Below, in pieces: positions 1 through 7,251 of a stretch of DNA of 41,708 bases. The DNA is from Synechococcus sp. UW140 (GTDB taxonomy: Bacteria; Cyanobacteriota; Cyanobacteriia; PCC-6307; Cyanobiaceae), in NCBI GenBank assembly GCA_945878795.1, contig CAMDWF010000001.1:1-41708 (forward strand). The letters are read 5' to 3'. Both the position numbers and the translations under genes were made by a program. Numbering within the stretch: position 1 is the first letter of the stretch; each line of letters begins with the position of its first letter. The notes under the pieces were generated by a model that saw only the letters and a program-made list of their open reading frames with translations, did not search any database and was not told the DNA's origin.

Positions 1-309
1 TGGCCCCTGGCCTTGCAGCAGGAGGGTCTGCTGATTCGCCCTACCCCCGACACCCTGGCGGAGTTGGAGGCCCTACTGGAGCAGGCTGCGGCCTCCCAGT
101 GGGTCCTGGCCCTGCTCAAACTCGGCCACCGCTGGAGTTGGGTGCGCCAAGCCCTGGGCGCCCGCGGCTTGCTGGAGGGGTCGCTGTTTGCCCAGCGGGT
201 GGGCTGGCCCGACCAGCTCTTGGCGAGCGCAGCTGCGATGCCTGCCGACGAGCAGCCCTACTTCTCCCTCCTATTGATCCGCCAGGGTTGGCCCGAGGTT
301 TTGCCGTAG
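1..309 (+). CDS. cobI: Precorrin-2 C20-methyltransferase, C-terminal fragment
   Basis: The reading frame is open from the first base of the window and ends at TAG 307-309, so only about 102 C-terminal residues are visible and the true start lies upstream. The fragment carries a KLGHRWSWVRQAL segment, a GLLEGSLFAQRVGWP segment and the terminal YFSLLLIRQGWPEVLP. I recognise this as the end of cyanobacterial precorrin-2 C20-methyltransferase (CobI/CbiL), a cytosolic SAM-dependent enzyme that methylates C20 of precorrin-2 in corrin ring synthesis. The catalytic SAM-binding part is outside the window, so the call rests on the tail and on gene order: cobI beside dus and der is familiar in picocyanobacteria. 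Its last 39 bp overlap the end of the convergent dus gene. The TTG at 13 is only an internal codon. Confidence 0.72.
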   Translation, partial: WPLALQQEGLLIRPTPDTLAELEALLEQAAASQWVLALLKLGHRWSWVRQALGARGLLEGSLFAQRVGWPDQLLASAAAMPADEQPYFSLLLIRQGWPEVLP

Positions 310-1287
310 GGCCTGATCAAGCAGGGCCAGGGCCTCAGCCGAGGTGGGCGCCCGCATCAGGGCCTGGCGCAGGGGGGCGGCGCCGGCAAAGCCCTGGCAG
401 GTCCAGCCCATGTGTTTGCGGGCGATCAGCAGGCCGTGCTCCCCCTTGGCGGCCACCAGGGCCTGGAGATGCTCGGCGGCGAGCAGGAGCCGCTTGTCGG
501 GGCCCGGGGTGGGGGGTTCGGGGCGCCCGGTGAGGACCGCATCGATTTGACCCACGATCCAGGGGGCTCCCATGGTGGCCCGCCCCACCATCACCCCATC
601 GGCACCGGTGAGGGCCAGGCAGCGCAGGGCGTCGGCGCCGGTGTGGATGTCGCCATTGGCGATCACCGGGATGGTGAGGGCCGCTTTCACCTGGGCAATC
701 GCCGCCCAATCGGCCTGGCCCTTGAAGCCCTGCTCCCGGGTGCGGCCATGCAGGGTGAGCAGTTGGGCTCCAGCGTTTTGCAGCTGGGTGGCAAAGCCCA
801 CGGGATCGGCGCTGCTGCCGCACCATCCCAGCCGGGTTTTGGCCGTGACCGGGATCCGCACGGCCGCGGCGATCGCCGCCACGATCCGGGTGGCCAGTTC
901 GGGATCGCGGATCAGGCCACTGCCGCCGCCTTTTTTGGCGATCTTTTTCACCGGGCAACCCATGTTGATGTCGATCAAAAAGGCGCCCTCGGCTTCGGCC
1001 CGCCGGGCGGCTTCCGCCATGGCCGCCGGCCGCACATCAAACAGCTGCACGCCCACGGGCCCCGGCTCCTCGCTGAGCTCTTCCACCTTTTGGCGCCCGT
1101 GGCCCAGCTCCAGCCCCGTGGCATTCACCATTTCGGTGAACAGCAGGGCGTCGGGGGCCCAGCGGCGCACCAGGCCGCGAAAAATCCGATCGCTCACCCC
1201 CGCCAGCGGGGACTGGAGCACCCGGCAGCCCAGCTCGCGGGGCGTGCCATTGCCGGCCAGCTGGAGTGGACTTGAAAAGAGGACCAT
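271..1287 (-). CDS. dus: tRNA-dihydrouridine synthase (DusB-like)
   Basis: This is an FMN-dependent enzyme that reduces uridines in tRNA D-loops to dihydrouridine. I chose ATG at 1287, giving 338 residues, the usual family length. The open frame continues to 1488 but the extra 67 residues are arginine-rich, unlike the family, and would run into the divergent gene. Visible motifs are SPLAGVSDRIFR near residues 26-37; the active-site NMGCP with Cys111; TAKTRLGW with Lys150; LTLHGRTREQ with His180; NGDI at 211-214; and the flavin-phosphate loop VGRATMGAPW near 234-243. ARKHMGW toward the C-terminus and the overall pattern favour the DusB (nifR3/yhdG) subgroup. The 3' end overlaps cobI tail-to-tail by 39 bp. 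The start lies 38 bp from the preferred start of the divergent DUF1823-like gene, so both promoters must be compact or internal to the neighbour. Confidence 0.9.
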   Translation of the reverse strand: MVLFSSPLQLAGNGTPRELGCRVLQSPLAGVSDRIFRGLVRRWAPDALLFTEMVNATGLELGHGRQKVEELSEEPGPVGVQLFDVRPAAMAEAARRAEAEGAFLIDINMGCPVKKIAKKGGGSGLIRDPELATRIVAAIAAAVRIPVTAKTRLGWCGSSADPVGFATQLQNAGAQLLTLHGRTREQGFKGQADWAAIAQVKAALTIPVIANGDIHTGADALRCLALTGADGVMVGRATMGAPWIVGQIDAVLTGRPEPPTPGPDKRLLLAAEHLQALVAAKGEHGLLIARKHMGWTCQGFAGAAPLRQALMRAPTSAEALALLDQALRQNLGPTLADQ

Positions 1288-1325
1288 CGTGGATCCATTC
1301 TCAGGGCTCGCTGCCTTGCCCCCCT

Positions 1326-1796
1326 GTGCCAGCCGCCACCACGGCCGAGGCCTTCCCCCTGAGCCGGGCCCTGCTGGAGGCGGTATTGGCCGACCGCACC
1401 AGCGATCGCTTCGTGTGTGAATTGATCTGGCCGCGCCTGGGCTACGCCCCCGATGGCTCCGGCGTTTGGAGCGCCGGCCCCGGGGCAAGCGCCGATTGGC
1501 TGGAGTCGTTCCCTGTGGAGCCCCAGTTCATTGCCGAGCGGCCCGCAAGCGTGCGCCTCACCCGCTCGATTGCCAAAGAGCACAAGCAATTGCTTAAGCA
1601 GCAACTGGGCTTTGCCGGTTACACCATTGGGGAGCTCTACCCCAGGCGCACCCGCCGGGCCACCGCCGTGAATTGGTTGCTGGCCCACCTGGCCGAGCGG
1701 GGCGAGCCTTTGGCAGATACAGGGCCCCTGCCGGCCTTAAGGGATGCCCCCGCCGATCCGGTCGCCGGCCACCCTGGCGATTTACCCGTGGGATGA
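1326..1796 (+). CDS. DUF1823-like conserved cyanobacterial protein
   Basis: This encodes a protein of about 156 residues of unknown function. The core, with CELIWPRLGY, FIAERPASVRLTRSI, KEHKQLLKQQLGF and IGELYPRRTRRATAVNWLL, matches my recollection of the DUF1823 family, found mainly in cyanobacteria and plastid-bearing plants. No signal peptide or membrane segment is seen, so it is probably soluble. The start is uncertain. GTG 1326 is preferred because it leaves the N-terminus close to the conserved core and avoids overlapping dus. An in-frame GTG at 1266 would add 20 residues and overlap the divergent dus start. Neither has a clear ribosome-binding site. The last roughly 25 residues are Pro/Ala/Asp-rich and poorly conserved in appearance. 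The gene ends 72 bp before der on the same strand, which allows co-transcription, but no functional link is known to me. Confidence 0.65.
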   Translation: MPAATTAEAFPLSRALLEAVLADRTSDRFVCELIWPRLGYAPDGSGVWSAGPGASADWLESFPVEPQFIAERPASVRLTRSIAKEHKQLLKQQLGFAGYTIGELYPRRTRRATAVNWLLAHLAERGEPLADTGPLPALRDAPADPVAGHPGDLPVG

Positions 1797-1868
1797 GCTA
1801 GGGATTTGGAGGCGGGCACCATCGCTCTGTAGGGTCAAGTCAAGACCAGTAGACAGGGATAAGCCGTT

Positions 1869-3233
1869 TTGGCGCTTCCAGTAGTGGCCATCATTGGCCG
1901 GCCCAACGTGGGCAAATCCACCCTGGTGAACAGGCTTTGCCGCAGCAGGGAAGCCATTGTTCACGACCAACCGGGGGTCACCCGGGACCGCACCTACCAA
2001 GAGGGGTACTGGGGCGACCGCACCTTCAAGGTGGTGGATACGGGCGGTTTGGTGTTCGACGACGACAGTGAATTCCTGCCCGAAATTCGCGAGCAGGCCA
2101 ACCTCGCCTTGGCGGAAGCCTCCGTGGCCCTGGTGATCGTCGATGGTCAACAGGGTCTGACCGGAGCGGATCAATCGATCGCCGAGTGGCTGCGGGGCCA
2201 AGGGGTGCCCACCTTGCTGGCGGTGAACAAGTGCGAGTCGCCGGATGCGGGCCTGGCCATGGCGGCCGATTTTTGGACCCTGGGCCTGGGCGAGCCCTAT
2301 CCCATCTCAGCGATCCACGGGGCCGGCACCGGCGATCTGCTCGACAAGGTGATCAGCTTTTTGCCTGCCACCGAACTGATCGAAGGCCAGGAGGAGCCCA
2401 TTCAGCTGGCGATTATTGGCCGGCCCAATGTGGGTAAATCCAGCCTGTTGAATGCGGTCTGCGGTGAGAACCGGGCGATCGTGAGCCCGATCCGGGGCAC
2501 CACCCGCGACACCATCGACACCACGATTGAGCGGGAAGACAAAACCTGGAAATTGCTGGATACGGCAGGCATTCGCCGCCGCCGTTCGGTGAGTTACGGC
2601 CCCGAGTACTTCGGCATTAACCGCAGTTTCAAGGCCATCGAGCGCTCCGATATTTGCGTGCTGGTGATCGATGCCCTTGATGGCGTCACCGAACAGGATC
2701 AGCGCCTGGCCGGCCGCATCGAAGAAGACGGCCGCGCCTGCGTGGTGGTGGTAAACAAATGGGATGCCATTGAGAAAGACAGCCACACCATGCCGGCCAT
2801 GGAAAAGGAGCTGCGCGCCAAGCTCTATTTCCTCGATTGGGCGCCGATGTTGTTCACCTCGGCCCTCAATGGCCAGCGGGTCCAGGCCATTTTCCCCTTG
2901 GCCCTGCTGGCCGTGGAGCAGCACCGCCGCCGGGTGTCCACCTCGGTGGTGAATGAAGTTCTCCAGGAGGCCGTGAGTTGGCGCTCGCCTCCTACCAGCC
3001 GCGGTGGTCGCCAGGGCCGCATCTACTACGGCACCCAGGTGGCCGTGCGGCCCCCGAGCTTCACCCTGTTTGTTAACGAGCCCAAGCTCTTTGGCGACAC
3101 CTATCGCCGCTACGTGGAACGCCAGATTCGCGAAGGTCTGGGCTTTGAGGGCACCCCGATCAAGCTGTTTTGGCGCGGGAAGCAGCAGCGGGATGCCGAG
3201 AAGGAGTTGGCCCGCCAGCAAGCTCGCCACTGA
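1869..3233 (+). CDS. der: Ribosome biogenesis GTPase Der (EngA)
   Basis: Der is an essential tandem GTPase acting in late assembly of the 50S ribosomal subunit. The 454-residue product has both G domains: GRPNVGKS at residues 10-17 with DTGG and NKCE (about 120), then a second GRPNVGKS near 184-191 with DTAG and NKWD (about 296). A C-terminal KH-like domain follows, including the RPPSFTLFVNEP segment. Length and domain order are normal. The start codon is TTG at 1869. The protein then reads ALPVVAIIGRPNVGK, matching the usual short N-terminus, and an AGGGA element lies about ten bases upstream. The stop codon TGA overlaps the ATG of the next gene by one base (TGATG), indicating translational coupling to the CbiQ-like gene and an operon running toward pipX. 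Confidence 0.97.
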   Translation: MALPVVAIIGRPNVGKSTLVNRLCRSREAIVHDQPGVTRDRTYQEGYWGDRTFKVVDTGGLVFDDDSEFLPEIREQANLALAEASVALVIVDGQQGLTGADQSIAEWLRGQGVPTLLAVNKCESPDAGLAMAADFWTLGLGEPYPISAIHGAGTGDLLDKVISFLPATELIEGQEEPIQLAIIGRPNVGKSSLLNAVCGENRAIVSPIRGTTRDTIDTTIEREDKTWKLLDTAGIRRRRSVSYGPEYFGINRSFKAIERSDICVLVIDALDGVTEQDQRLAGRIEEDGRACVVVVNKWDAIEKDSHTMPAMEKELRAKLYFLDWAPMLFTSALNGQRVQAIFPLALLAVEQHRRRVSTSVVNEVLQEAVSWRSPPTSRGGRQGRIYYGTQVAVRPPSFTLFVNEPKLFGDTYRRYVERQIREGLGFEGTPIKLFWRGKQQRDAEKELARQQARH

Positions 3234-4147
3234 TGGATTGGCTGCGCCAGTTGCCGATCGGCCAATTCGTGGCCGAGGAGCAGGGGGGGCGCGGCAGCTG
3301 GCTGCGTCAGCTCGATCCCCGGCTCAAGCTCGCCTGGACCCTGGCTTTTTTAATCACCCCTATCCTGGCTGGACCGCTCTGGCGCCTTTCCCTGGTGGGG
3401 CTGTTGCTCCTCATCACCGCGGCCAGTGGCTTGCCCTGGCGGCTCTGGCGGCGCAGCCTGCCGGCCCTGATTGTGTTGGCTCTGCTGGTGGGTTTGCTTT
3501 CGGCGGTGTTGCCCGAGGGCTCGGTGCCGGCGGCGCCCCTGCAACGCCCGCCCAGCGAAGTGCGGCTGGCCCCGGGTGCCCCCCAGAGTGCGCCGCCCCA
3601 GCGGGCCGGGGAAGCCTGGGAACTGGCCCGTTGGGGCCCAGTTTCGGTGAGCCGGCGCTCGGCCGAGCTCGGCCTCAATGGAGCCACCTTGCTGTTCACC
3701 CTGGTGCATAGCGCCAACCTGTTGCTGCTCACCACCCCGCCTGAAGAGCTCGTGTGGGCGATCAGTTGGCTGCTCCAACCCCTGGTCAGGCTGGGCTGGC
3801 CCGTGGAGCGCTTGGGCTTCACCTTGCTGTTGGCCCTGCGCTTTTTGCCCTTGGTGCAAGAAGAGCTGCAAAACCTTTTGCGTGCGGTTGCCACCCGTGC
3901 GGTGAATTTCAAGAGCCTGGGCTGGCGTGGCTGCCTGGGCCTGGTGTTGGCCCTGGGGGAGCGGCTCCTGGCCAACGTGTTGTTGCGCTCAGAGCAGGGG
4001 GCGGAAGCCTTGATGGCCCGCGGGGGCTATTGGGTTCCGGCGGATCAATTGCACCAAATGGCTCCGGCAGCCTTGCTGACCAACGCCTTCGGCTTCGGCG
4101 GCTTGGGGCTGCTGCTGCTGCTGCGCTGGAAAGCCGGTGCCCTTTAA
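3233..4147 (+). CDS. CbiQ/EcfT-family ECF transporter transmembrane protein
   Basis: This 304-residue integral membrane protein belongs to the T-component family of energy-coupling-factor importers. The N-terminal LDPRLKLAWTLAFL motif, five to six hydrophobic segments (for example the ALIVLALLVGLLSAV, TLLFTLVHSANLLLL and FTLLLALRFLPL stretches) and the coupling-helix motif GAEALMARGGYW near residues 256-267 are typical of CbiQ/EcfT. ATG 3233 is chosen because it overlaps the der stop; the frame extends 21 codons upstream inside der. A Pro/Ala-rich loop of about 45 residues (near 100-145) lies between membrane segments. No ATPase or substrate-binding S component is adjacent, so it is an orphan. 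T components in other bacteria are shared by several S components for vitamins or metals, but the substrate here cannot be named. The distal end runs to within 22 bp of pipX. Confidence 0.88.
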   Translation: MDWLRQLPIGQFVAEEQGGRGSWLRQLDPRLKLAWTLAFLITPILAGPLWRLSLVGLLLLITAASGLPWRLWRRSLPALIVLALLVGLLSAVLPEGSVPAAPLQRPPSEVRLAPGAPQSAPPQRAGEAWELARWGPVSVSRRSAELGLNGATLLFTLVHSANLLLLTTPPEELVWAISWLLQPLVRLGWPVERLGFTLLLALRFLPLVQEELQNLLRAVATRAVNFKSLGWRGCLGLVLALGERLLANVLLRSEQGAEALMARGGYWVPADQLHQMAPAALLTNAFGFGGLGLLLLLRWKAGAL

Positions 4148-4169
4148 TGGTTCAAGCGCTACAGACGGA

Positions 4170-4436
4170 GTGAGCACAGAGCGATACCTCAACCATCCCA
4201 CGTTTGGGATGCTCTACCGGGTCGCCCAGGTCTCTGAGGATCGGGACTTGTTCGCCACGCTCTATGCCCAGCGCATCTTTTTTGTAGTCACCCTCCAGGC
4301 GAAGGGAGCCAGTTTTGAGGTGGTGCCCCTGATGGATGCCCGCCATTTCGCCGAGCAAAATCTGGCCCGGGCCCGGCGGGAAGGGGTCCAGGCCCATGGC
4401 TACTGGCGCCAATTGTTCGATCAAACCTTCATTTGA
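4170..4436 (+). CDS. pipX: PII-interacting protein X
   Basis: PipX is a small cyanobacterial co-activator that exchanges between the PII signalling protein (GlnB) and the transcription factor NtcA, linking the 2-oxoglutarate/ADP state to nitrogen gene expression. The 88-residue product begins with STERYLNHPTFGMLYRV, followed by DLFATLYAQRIFFVVT, which together are the PipX Tudor-like domain signature. The helical C-terminus follows (LARARREGVQAHGYW). GTG 4170 gives the standard length and N-terminus. An upstream in-frame GTG at 4137 would overlap the cbiQ-like gene and add 11 unrelated residues. Its TGA overlaps the TTG start of pipY, so the two are probably translationally coupled, as expected for this gene pair. 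Confidence 0.95.
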   Translation: MSTERYLNHPTFGMLYRVAQVSEDRDLFATLYAQRIFFVVTLQAKGASFEVVPLMDARHFAEQNLARARREGVQAHGYWRQLFDQTFI

Positions 4437-5110
4437 ACGATCCCGGGCCCGGCGAAACCCTGTCGCTTGGCCAACGGTTGGAGGCCCTGGGCCGCGCCCT
4501 TCCCCAGGGCGCCCGCCTGTTGGCGGTGAGCAAGGGCCATCCCGCGGCGTTAATTCGCGAGGCGGCGGTCTTGGGCCAAATGAGCTTTGGCGAAAGCCGG
4601 GTGCAGGAAGCCATCGCCAAGCAGGCCGAACTGGCCGATCTTCCCCCCTTGGATTGGCATTTCATCGGACGCTTGCAGGCCAATAAGGCCCGCCAGGTGG
4701 TGCGCCATTTCGGCACGATCCACTCGATCGACAGCCTGGCGTTGGCCCAGCGGCTGGCCCGCATTGCCTCCGAAGAGGGGTTGGCCCCCCGGGTGTTGTT
4801 TCAGGTGAAATGCCGTCCGGATCCCAACAAAACCGGCTTTGAGCCGGAGCTTCTGCTCCAGCAATGGCCCGAGCTGGGCGCCCTGCAGCCCCTGCAGCCC
4901 GTGGGCTTGATGACGATTGCACCGATGGGATGCAACGCCCAGGAACGGCTGGCCTTGTTTGGTGATTGCAGCCGGCTGGCCGATCACTTGGGGTTGCCTG
5001 AGCGTTCGATGGGCATGAGTGGCGATTGGCCTGAAGCGGTGGCTGCCGGCAGCACTTGGGTGCGGATTGGCAGCGGAGTGTTTGGTCAGCGGGCCACATT
5101 GCCTGGCTAA
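4433..5110 (+). CDS. pipY: PLP homeostasis protein PipY (YggS/PROSC family)
   Basis: PipY belongs to the YggS/PLPBP family, single-domain fold-type III proteins that bind pyridoxal phosphate and maintain vitamin B6 and amino-acid homeostasis without known catalysis. The 225-residue product has the PLP-lysine motif AVSKGHP (Lys34), GESRVQEA, WHFIGRLQANK, IHSIDS, QVKCRPDPNKTGF, GLMTIAP and the phosphate-binding C-terminal STWVRIGSGVFG. The start is TTG 4433, sharing bases with the pipX stop codon (TTGA). This bicistronic order is the conserved cyanobacterial arrangement, and genetic links between PipX and PipY have been reported in Synechococcus elongatus. An 84-bp gap separates it from sepF. 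Confidence 0.94.
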   Translation: MNDPGPGETLSLGQRLEALGRALPQGARLLAVSKGHPAALIREAAVLGQMSFGESRVQEAIAKQAELADLPPLDWHFIGRLQANKARQVVRHFGTIHSIDSLALAQRLARIASEEGLAPRVLFQVKCRPDPNKTGFEPELLLQQWPELGALQPLQPVGLMTIAPMGCNAQERLALFGDCSRLADHLGLPERSMGMSGDWPEAVAAGSTWVRIGSGVFGQRATLPG

Positions 5111-5136
5111 TCACAACGAATTTGCTGCTGTAACCC

Positions 5137-5165
5137 TTGCCTTCATTGAGCGAAGACGTTATTTA
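5137..5165 (+). promoter_or_regulatory. Weak candidate sigma70-type promoter for sepF
   Basis: The pipY-sepF gap contains TTGCCT at 5137-5142 and TATTTA at 5160-5165 with 17-bp spacing, a poor match to -35/-10 consensus (4 of 6 and 3 of 6). The position, about 30 bp before the sepF start, is reasonable. The assignment is tentative, since sepF may simply be read through from pipX-pipY. Confidence 0.2.
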
Positions 5166-5194
5166 GGTGGATAAGGATCCCTGAGGTTTTCTCT

Positions 5195-5743
5195 GTGTCG
5201 TTGTTTTCTCGCCTGCGTGCCGTTGTCTCTGGAGATGACTACCTCGATGGCGACTATGACGATGAGCTTGATTACGACGGTGGCGAGTTCGACGAGCCCG
5301 CTCCCACCAGTCGCTCCAATGCTCTGGCCCTGACCTCCAGCTTCAATACGGAAGATCCGTTTGCTGGCACCAATGTGATTGGCATGCCTGGGCTTTCGGC
5401 CGGTTCGTCCGAGGTCACCTTGATGGAGCCGCGCAGCTTCGATGAGATGCCCCGGGCCATCCAGGCCCTGCGGGACCGCAAAACCGTGATCCTCAACCTC
5501 ACGATGATGGAGCCGGATCAGGCCCAGCGGGCCGTGGATTTTGTGGCCGGCGGTACCTTCGCCATCGATGGCCATCAAGAGCGCGTGGGCGAAAGCATCT
5601 TCCTGTTTGCCCCCAGCTGCGTGACCGTCACCACGGCCTCCAGCGATGAAGCCTCCTCCCCCACGATCGTCAACCGTGAGGTGAGCGAGCCCGTTGAGGC
5701 AGCGCCGAGTCCCGCTTGGGGCCGCCAGGACACCGCAATCTGA
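5195..5743 (+). CDS. sepF: Cell division protein SepF
   Basis: SepF is a cytoplasmic FtsZ-binding protein that polymerises into rings, tethers the Z-ring to the membrane and is the cyanobacterial/Gram-positive counterpart of FtsA. The 182-residue product has an N-terminal amphipathic stretch (MSLFSRLRAVV) suited to membrane binding. A very acidic Asp/Glu-rich linker (residues about 14-35) follows, then a variable segment, then the SepF core at about 73-147 with EPRSFDEMPRAIQALRDRK, VILNLTMMEPDQAQRAVDFV, GGTFAIDGHQERVG and IFLFAPS. GTG 5195 is supported by a GAGG element at 5183-5186, eight bases upstream. The C-terminal tail of about 35 residues is low in complexity. sepF beside pipX/pipY and proC is a common cyanobacterial arrangement. 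Confidence 0.94.
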   Translation: MSLFSRLRAVVSGDDYLDGDYDDELDYDGGEFDEPAPTSRSNALALTSSFNTEDPFAGTNVIGMPGLSAGSSEVTLMEPRSFDEMPRAIQALRDRKTVILNLTMMEPDQAQRAVDFVAGGTFAIDGHQERVGESIFLFAPSCVTVTTASSDEASSPTIVNREVSEPVEAAPSPAWGRQDTAI

Positions 5744-5751
5744 GCATCGCC

Positions 5752-6549
5752 TTGAACAACACCCCCTCCCTGGGCGTGGTTGGCCTGGGCCGCATGGCCC
5801 AGGCTTTGCTGTTTCCCCTGCTTGAGGCCGGCCTGGTCGAGGGTGCCGGTGTGCGCGCCGTCGTGGCCAGTGGGGCGTCGGCCGCCCGGCTGGCCCAGGC
5901 CCATGGCCTGGCCGTGGGCACCGATCCCACGCAAGCCTGGGCAGCCCCGGTGGTGTTGCTCGCGGTTAAGCCCCAACAGCTCGATCAGGTGGCCCTGGCC
6001 GCCAGCCCTGGCCAGCAGGGGCTCTTGATCTCCGTGTTGGCAGGGGTCAAGTTGGAGCGGCTGCAACGCCTTTTCCCCGCCTGGCATTGCGTGCGGGCCG
6101 TGCCCAATACCCCGTCCTTGGTGCGGGCGGGCCTCACGGGGTTGGCCTTTGGTGCCGGGGTCTCCAGCGCCCAACGGGCCTGGGTGGAGGCGTTGTTTGG
6201 CCTGGTGGGCGAGGTCCATGAGCTGCCGGAAGCCCAGCTCGATGCCTTTTTGGCCCTCACCTCATCGGGGCCCGCCTTTGTGGCCTTGGTGGCCGAGGGC
6301 ATGGCGGATGGGGCCGTGGCGGCCGGGCTGCCCCGCAGCCTGGCCCATCGGATGGCCCACCGCACCTTGGCCGGAACGGCAGCCCTGTTGGATGGGCAAG
6401 GGCTCCATCCTGGCCAGCTCAAAGACATGGTGAGCAGCCCCGGGGGCACCACCATGGCCGGGCTCAGGATGCTGGAAAAGGCTGGGGTGCGATCGGCGTT
6501 GCTCGAAGCGGTGGTGGCCGCAGCCCAACGCAGCCAAGAGTTGGGCTAG
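5752..6549 (+). CDS. proC: Pyrroline-5-carboxylate reductase
   Basis: ProC catalyses the last step of proline synthesis, NAD(P)H-dependent reduction of pyrroline-5-carboxylate, in the cytosol. With TTG 5752 as start the product is 265 residues, the normal length. It has the Rossmann nucleotide-binding motif GVVGLGRMAQAL near residues 8-19, LLAVKPQQ, RAVPNTPSLVRAG, and the C-terminal dimerisation/substrate signature LTSSGPAFVALVAEGMADGAV ... HPGQLKDMVSSPGGTTMAGL. The frame extends upstream to a TTG at 5716, but that would overlap the sepF end and add 12 atypical residues. The chosen start is nine bases after the sepF stop, so co-transcription with sepF is likely. The gene converges on plsY, with a small hairpin at its stop. 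Confidence 0.96.
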   Translation: MNNTPSLGVVGLGRMAQALLFPLLEAGLVEGAGVRAVVASGASAARLAQAHGLAVGTDPTQAWAAPVVLLAVKPQQLDQVALAASPGQQGLLISVLAGVKLERLQRLFPAWHCVRAVPNTPSLVRAGLTGLAFGAGVSSAQRAWVEALFGLVGEVHELPEAQLDAFLALTSSGPAFVALVAEGMADGAVAAGLPRSLAHRMAHRTLAGTAALLDGQGLHPGQLKDMVSSPGGTTMAGLRMLEKAGVRSALLEAVVAAAQRSQELG

Positions 6550-6556
6550 GGCCCAA
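6541..6556. terminator. Possible bidirectional terminator hairpin between proC and plsY
   Basis: TTGGGC (6541-6546) and GCCCAA (6551-6556) form a perfect 6-bp GC-rich stem with a four-base loop containing the proC stop codon. It lies at the convergence of proC and plsY. There is no long T-run on either side, so intrinsic termination is only suggested by position. Confidence 0.35.
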
Positions 6557-6577
6557 ACCTGCCCTTTGGCGAACCCT

Positions 6578-7243
6578 TTAGCCGGCTCCTGGGCCTGGTT
6601 TCTTGCTGCCCAGCCTGGGTTCCGTGCCTGCCCAAAGCCGTTCGATATTGCTGCGGTGCCTCCACATCACCAGCAAGGTGGTGAGTACGGCTAGCAGCAG
6701 GTAGGCGGGGCGAATCCCGCTACTGCCAAAGGAGCCCACCATCAGCAGGGGCAGGCTTAGGGCCGCCACCACGCTCGATAGCGACACAATCCGGCTGAAG
6801 GTGAGCACCGCCAGAAAGATGCCGAAACAGGCCAGTCCCACCGGCCAAGACACCCCCAGCAGCATGCCTAGGCCAGTGGCCACGGCCTTGCCGCCTTTCC
6901 AGCCCAGCCAGATGGGCCAAATGTGACCGGCCAATCCAGCCAGGCCCGCCAGCACGATCCAGCCATCGATTTGCCAGCCCGCGGGGCTGAGGGGCTGGCC
7001 CAGGGGCTCCAGCACCGCCTTGGCCAGCAGCACCGCCAGGGCGCCCTTGAGCACGTCCACCACAAAGACTGCGAGCGCAGGGCCCTTGCCCACCACCCGC
7101 AGCACGTTGGTGGCGCCGGTGGAACCCGAACCTTCCTGGCGGATATCGATCCCCTTGAGCCAGCGGCCCGCGAGATAGCCGCTGGGGATGGAGCCGAGTA
7201 GGTAGCCCGCCACAAGCACGGGGATGGCAATCAGAGGGGTCAT
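6578..7243 (-). CDS. plsY: Glycerol-3-phosphate acyltransferase PlsY
   Basis: PlsY is an integral membrane enzyme that transfers an acyl group from acyl-phosphate to sn-glycerol-3-phosphate, the first committed step of phospholipid synthesis. The 221-residue protein carries all three conserved family motifs: GSGSTGATNVLR at residues 38-49, GHIWPIWLGWKGGKAVAT at 106-123 and WRHRSNIERLWAGTEPR at 194-210. GSIPSGY sits at 17-23, with at least five hydrophobic segments. Length is as expected. ATG 7243 begins MTPLIAIPVLVAGYLLGS, directly forming the first membrane helix. It lies 8 bp downstream of the DUF3086-like gene on the same strand, so the two are probably one transcript. The acyl-phosphate-producing partner PlsX is not in the window. 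Confidence 0.96.
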   Translation of the reverse strand: MTPLIAIPVLVAGYLLGSIPSGYLAGRWLKGIDIRQEGSGSTGATNVLRVVGKGPALAVFVVDVLKGALAVLLAKAVLEPLGQPLSPAGWQIDGWIVLAGLAGLAGHIWPIWLGWKGGKAVATGLGMLLGVSWPVGLACFGIFLAVLTFSRIVSLSSVVAALSLPLLMVGSFGSSGIRPAYLLLAVLTTLLVMWRHRSNIERLWAGTEPRLGSKKPGPGAG

Positions 7244-7251
7244 GGGGCTGG

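Noticed and set aside
412..1275. 287-codon plus-strand frame opposite dus
   Set aside because: The opposite strand has all dihydrouridine synthase motifs. This product is low in complexity with no recognisable domain.
1288..1488. Upstream extension of dus to 1488
   Set aside because: The added 67 residues are arginine-rich, atypical of the family, and overlap the divergent DUF1823-like gene.
3233..4147. Full ECF vitamin or cobalt importer
   Set aside because: Only the membrane T component is present. No ATPase or S component is adjacent, so a substrate cannot be assigned even though cobI is nearby.
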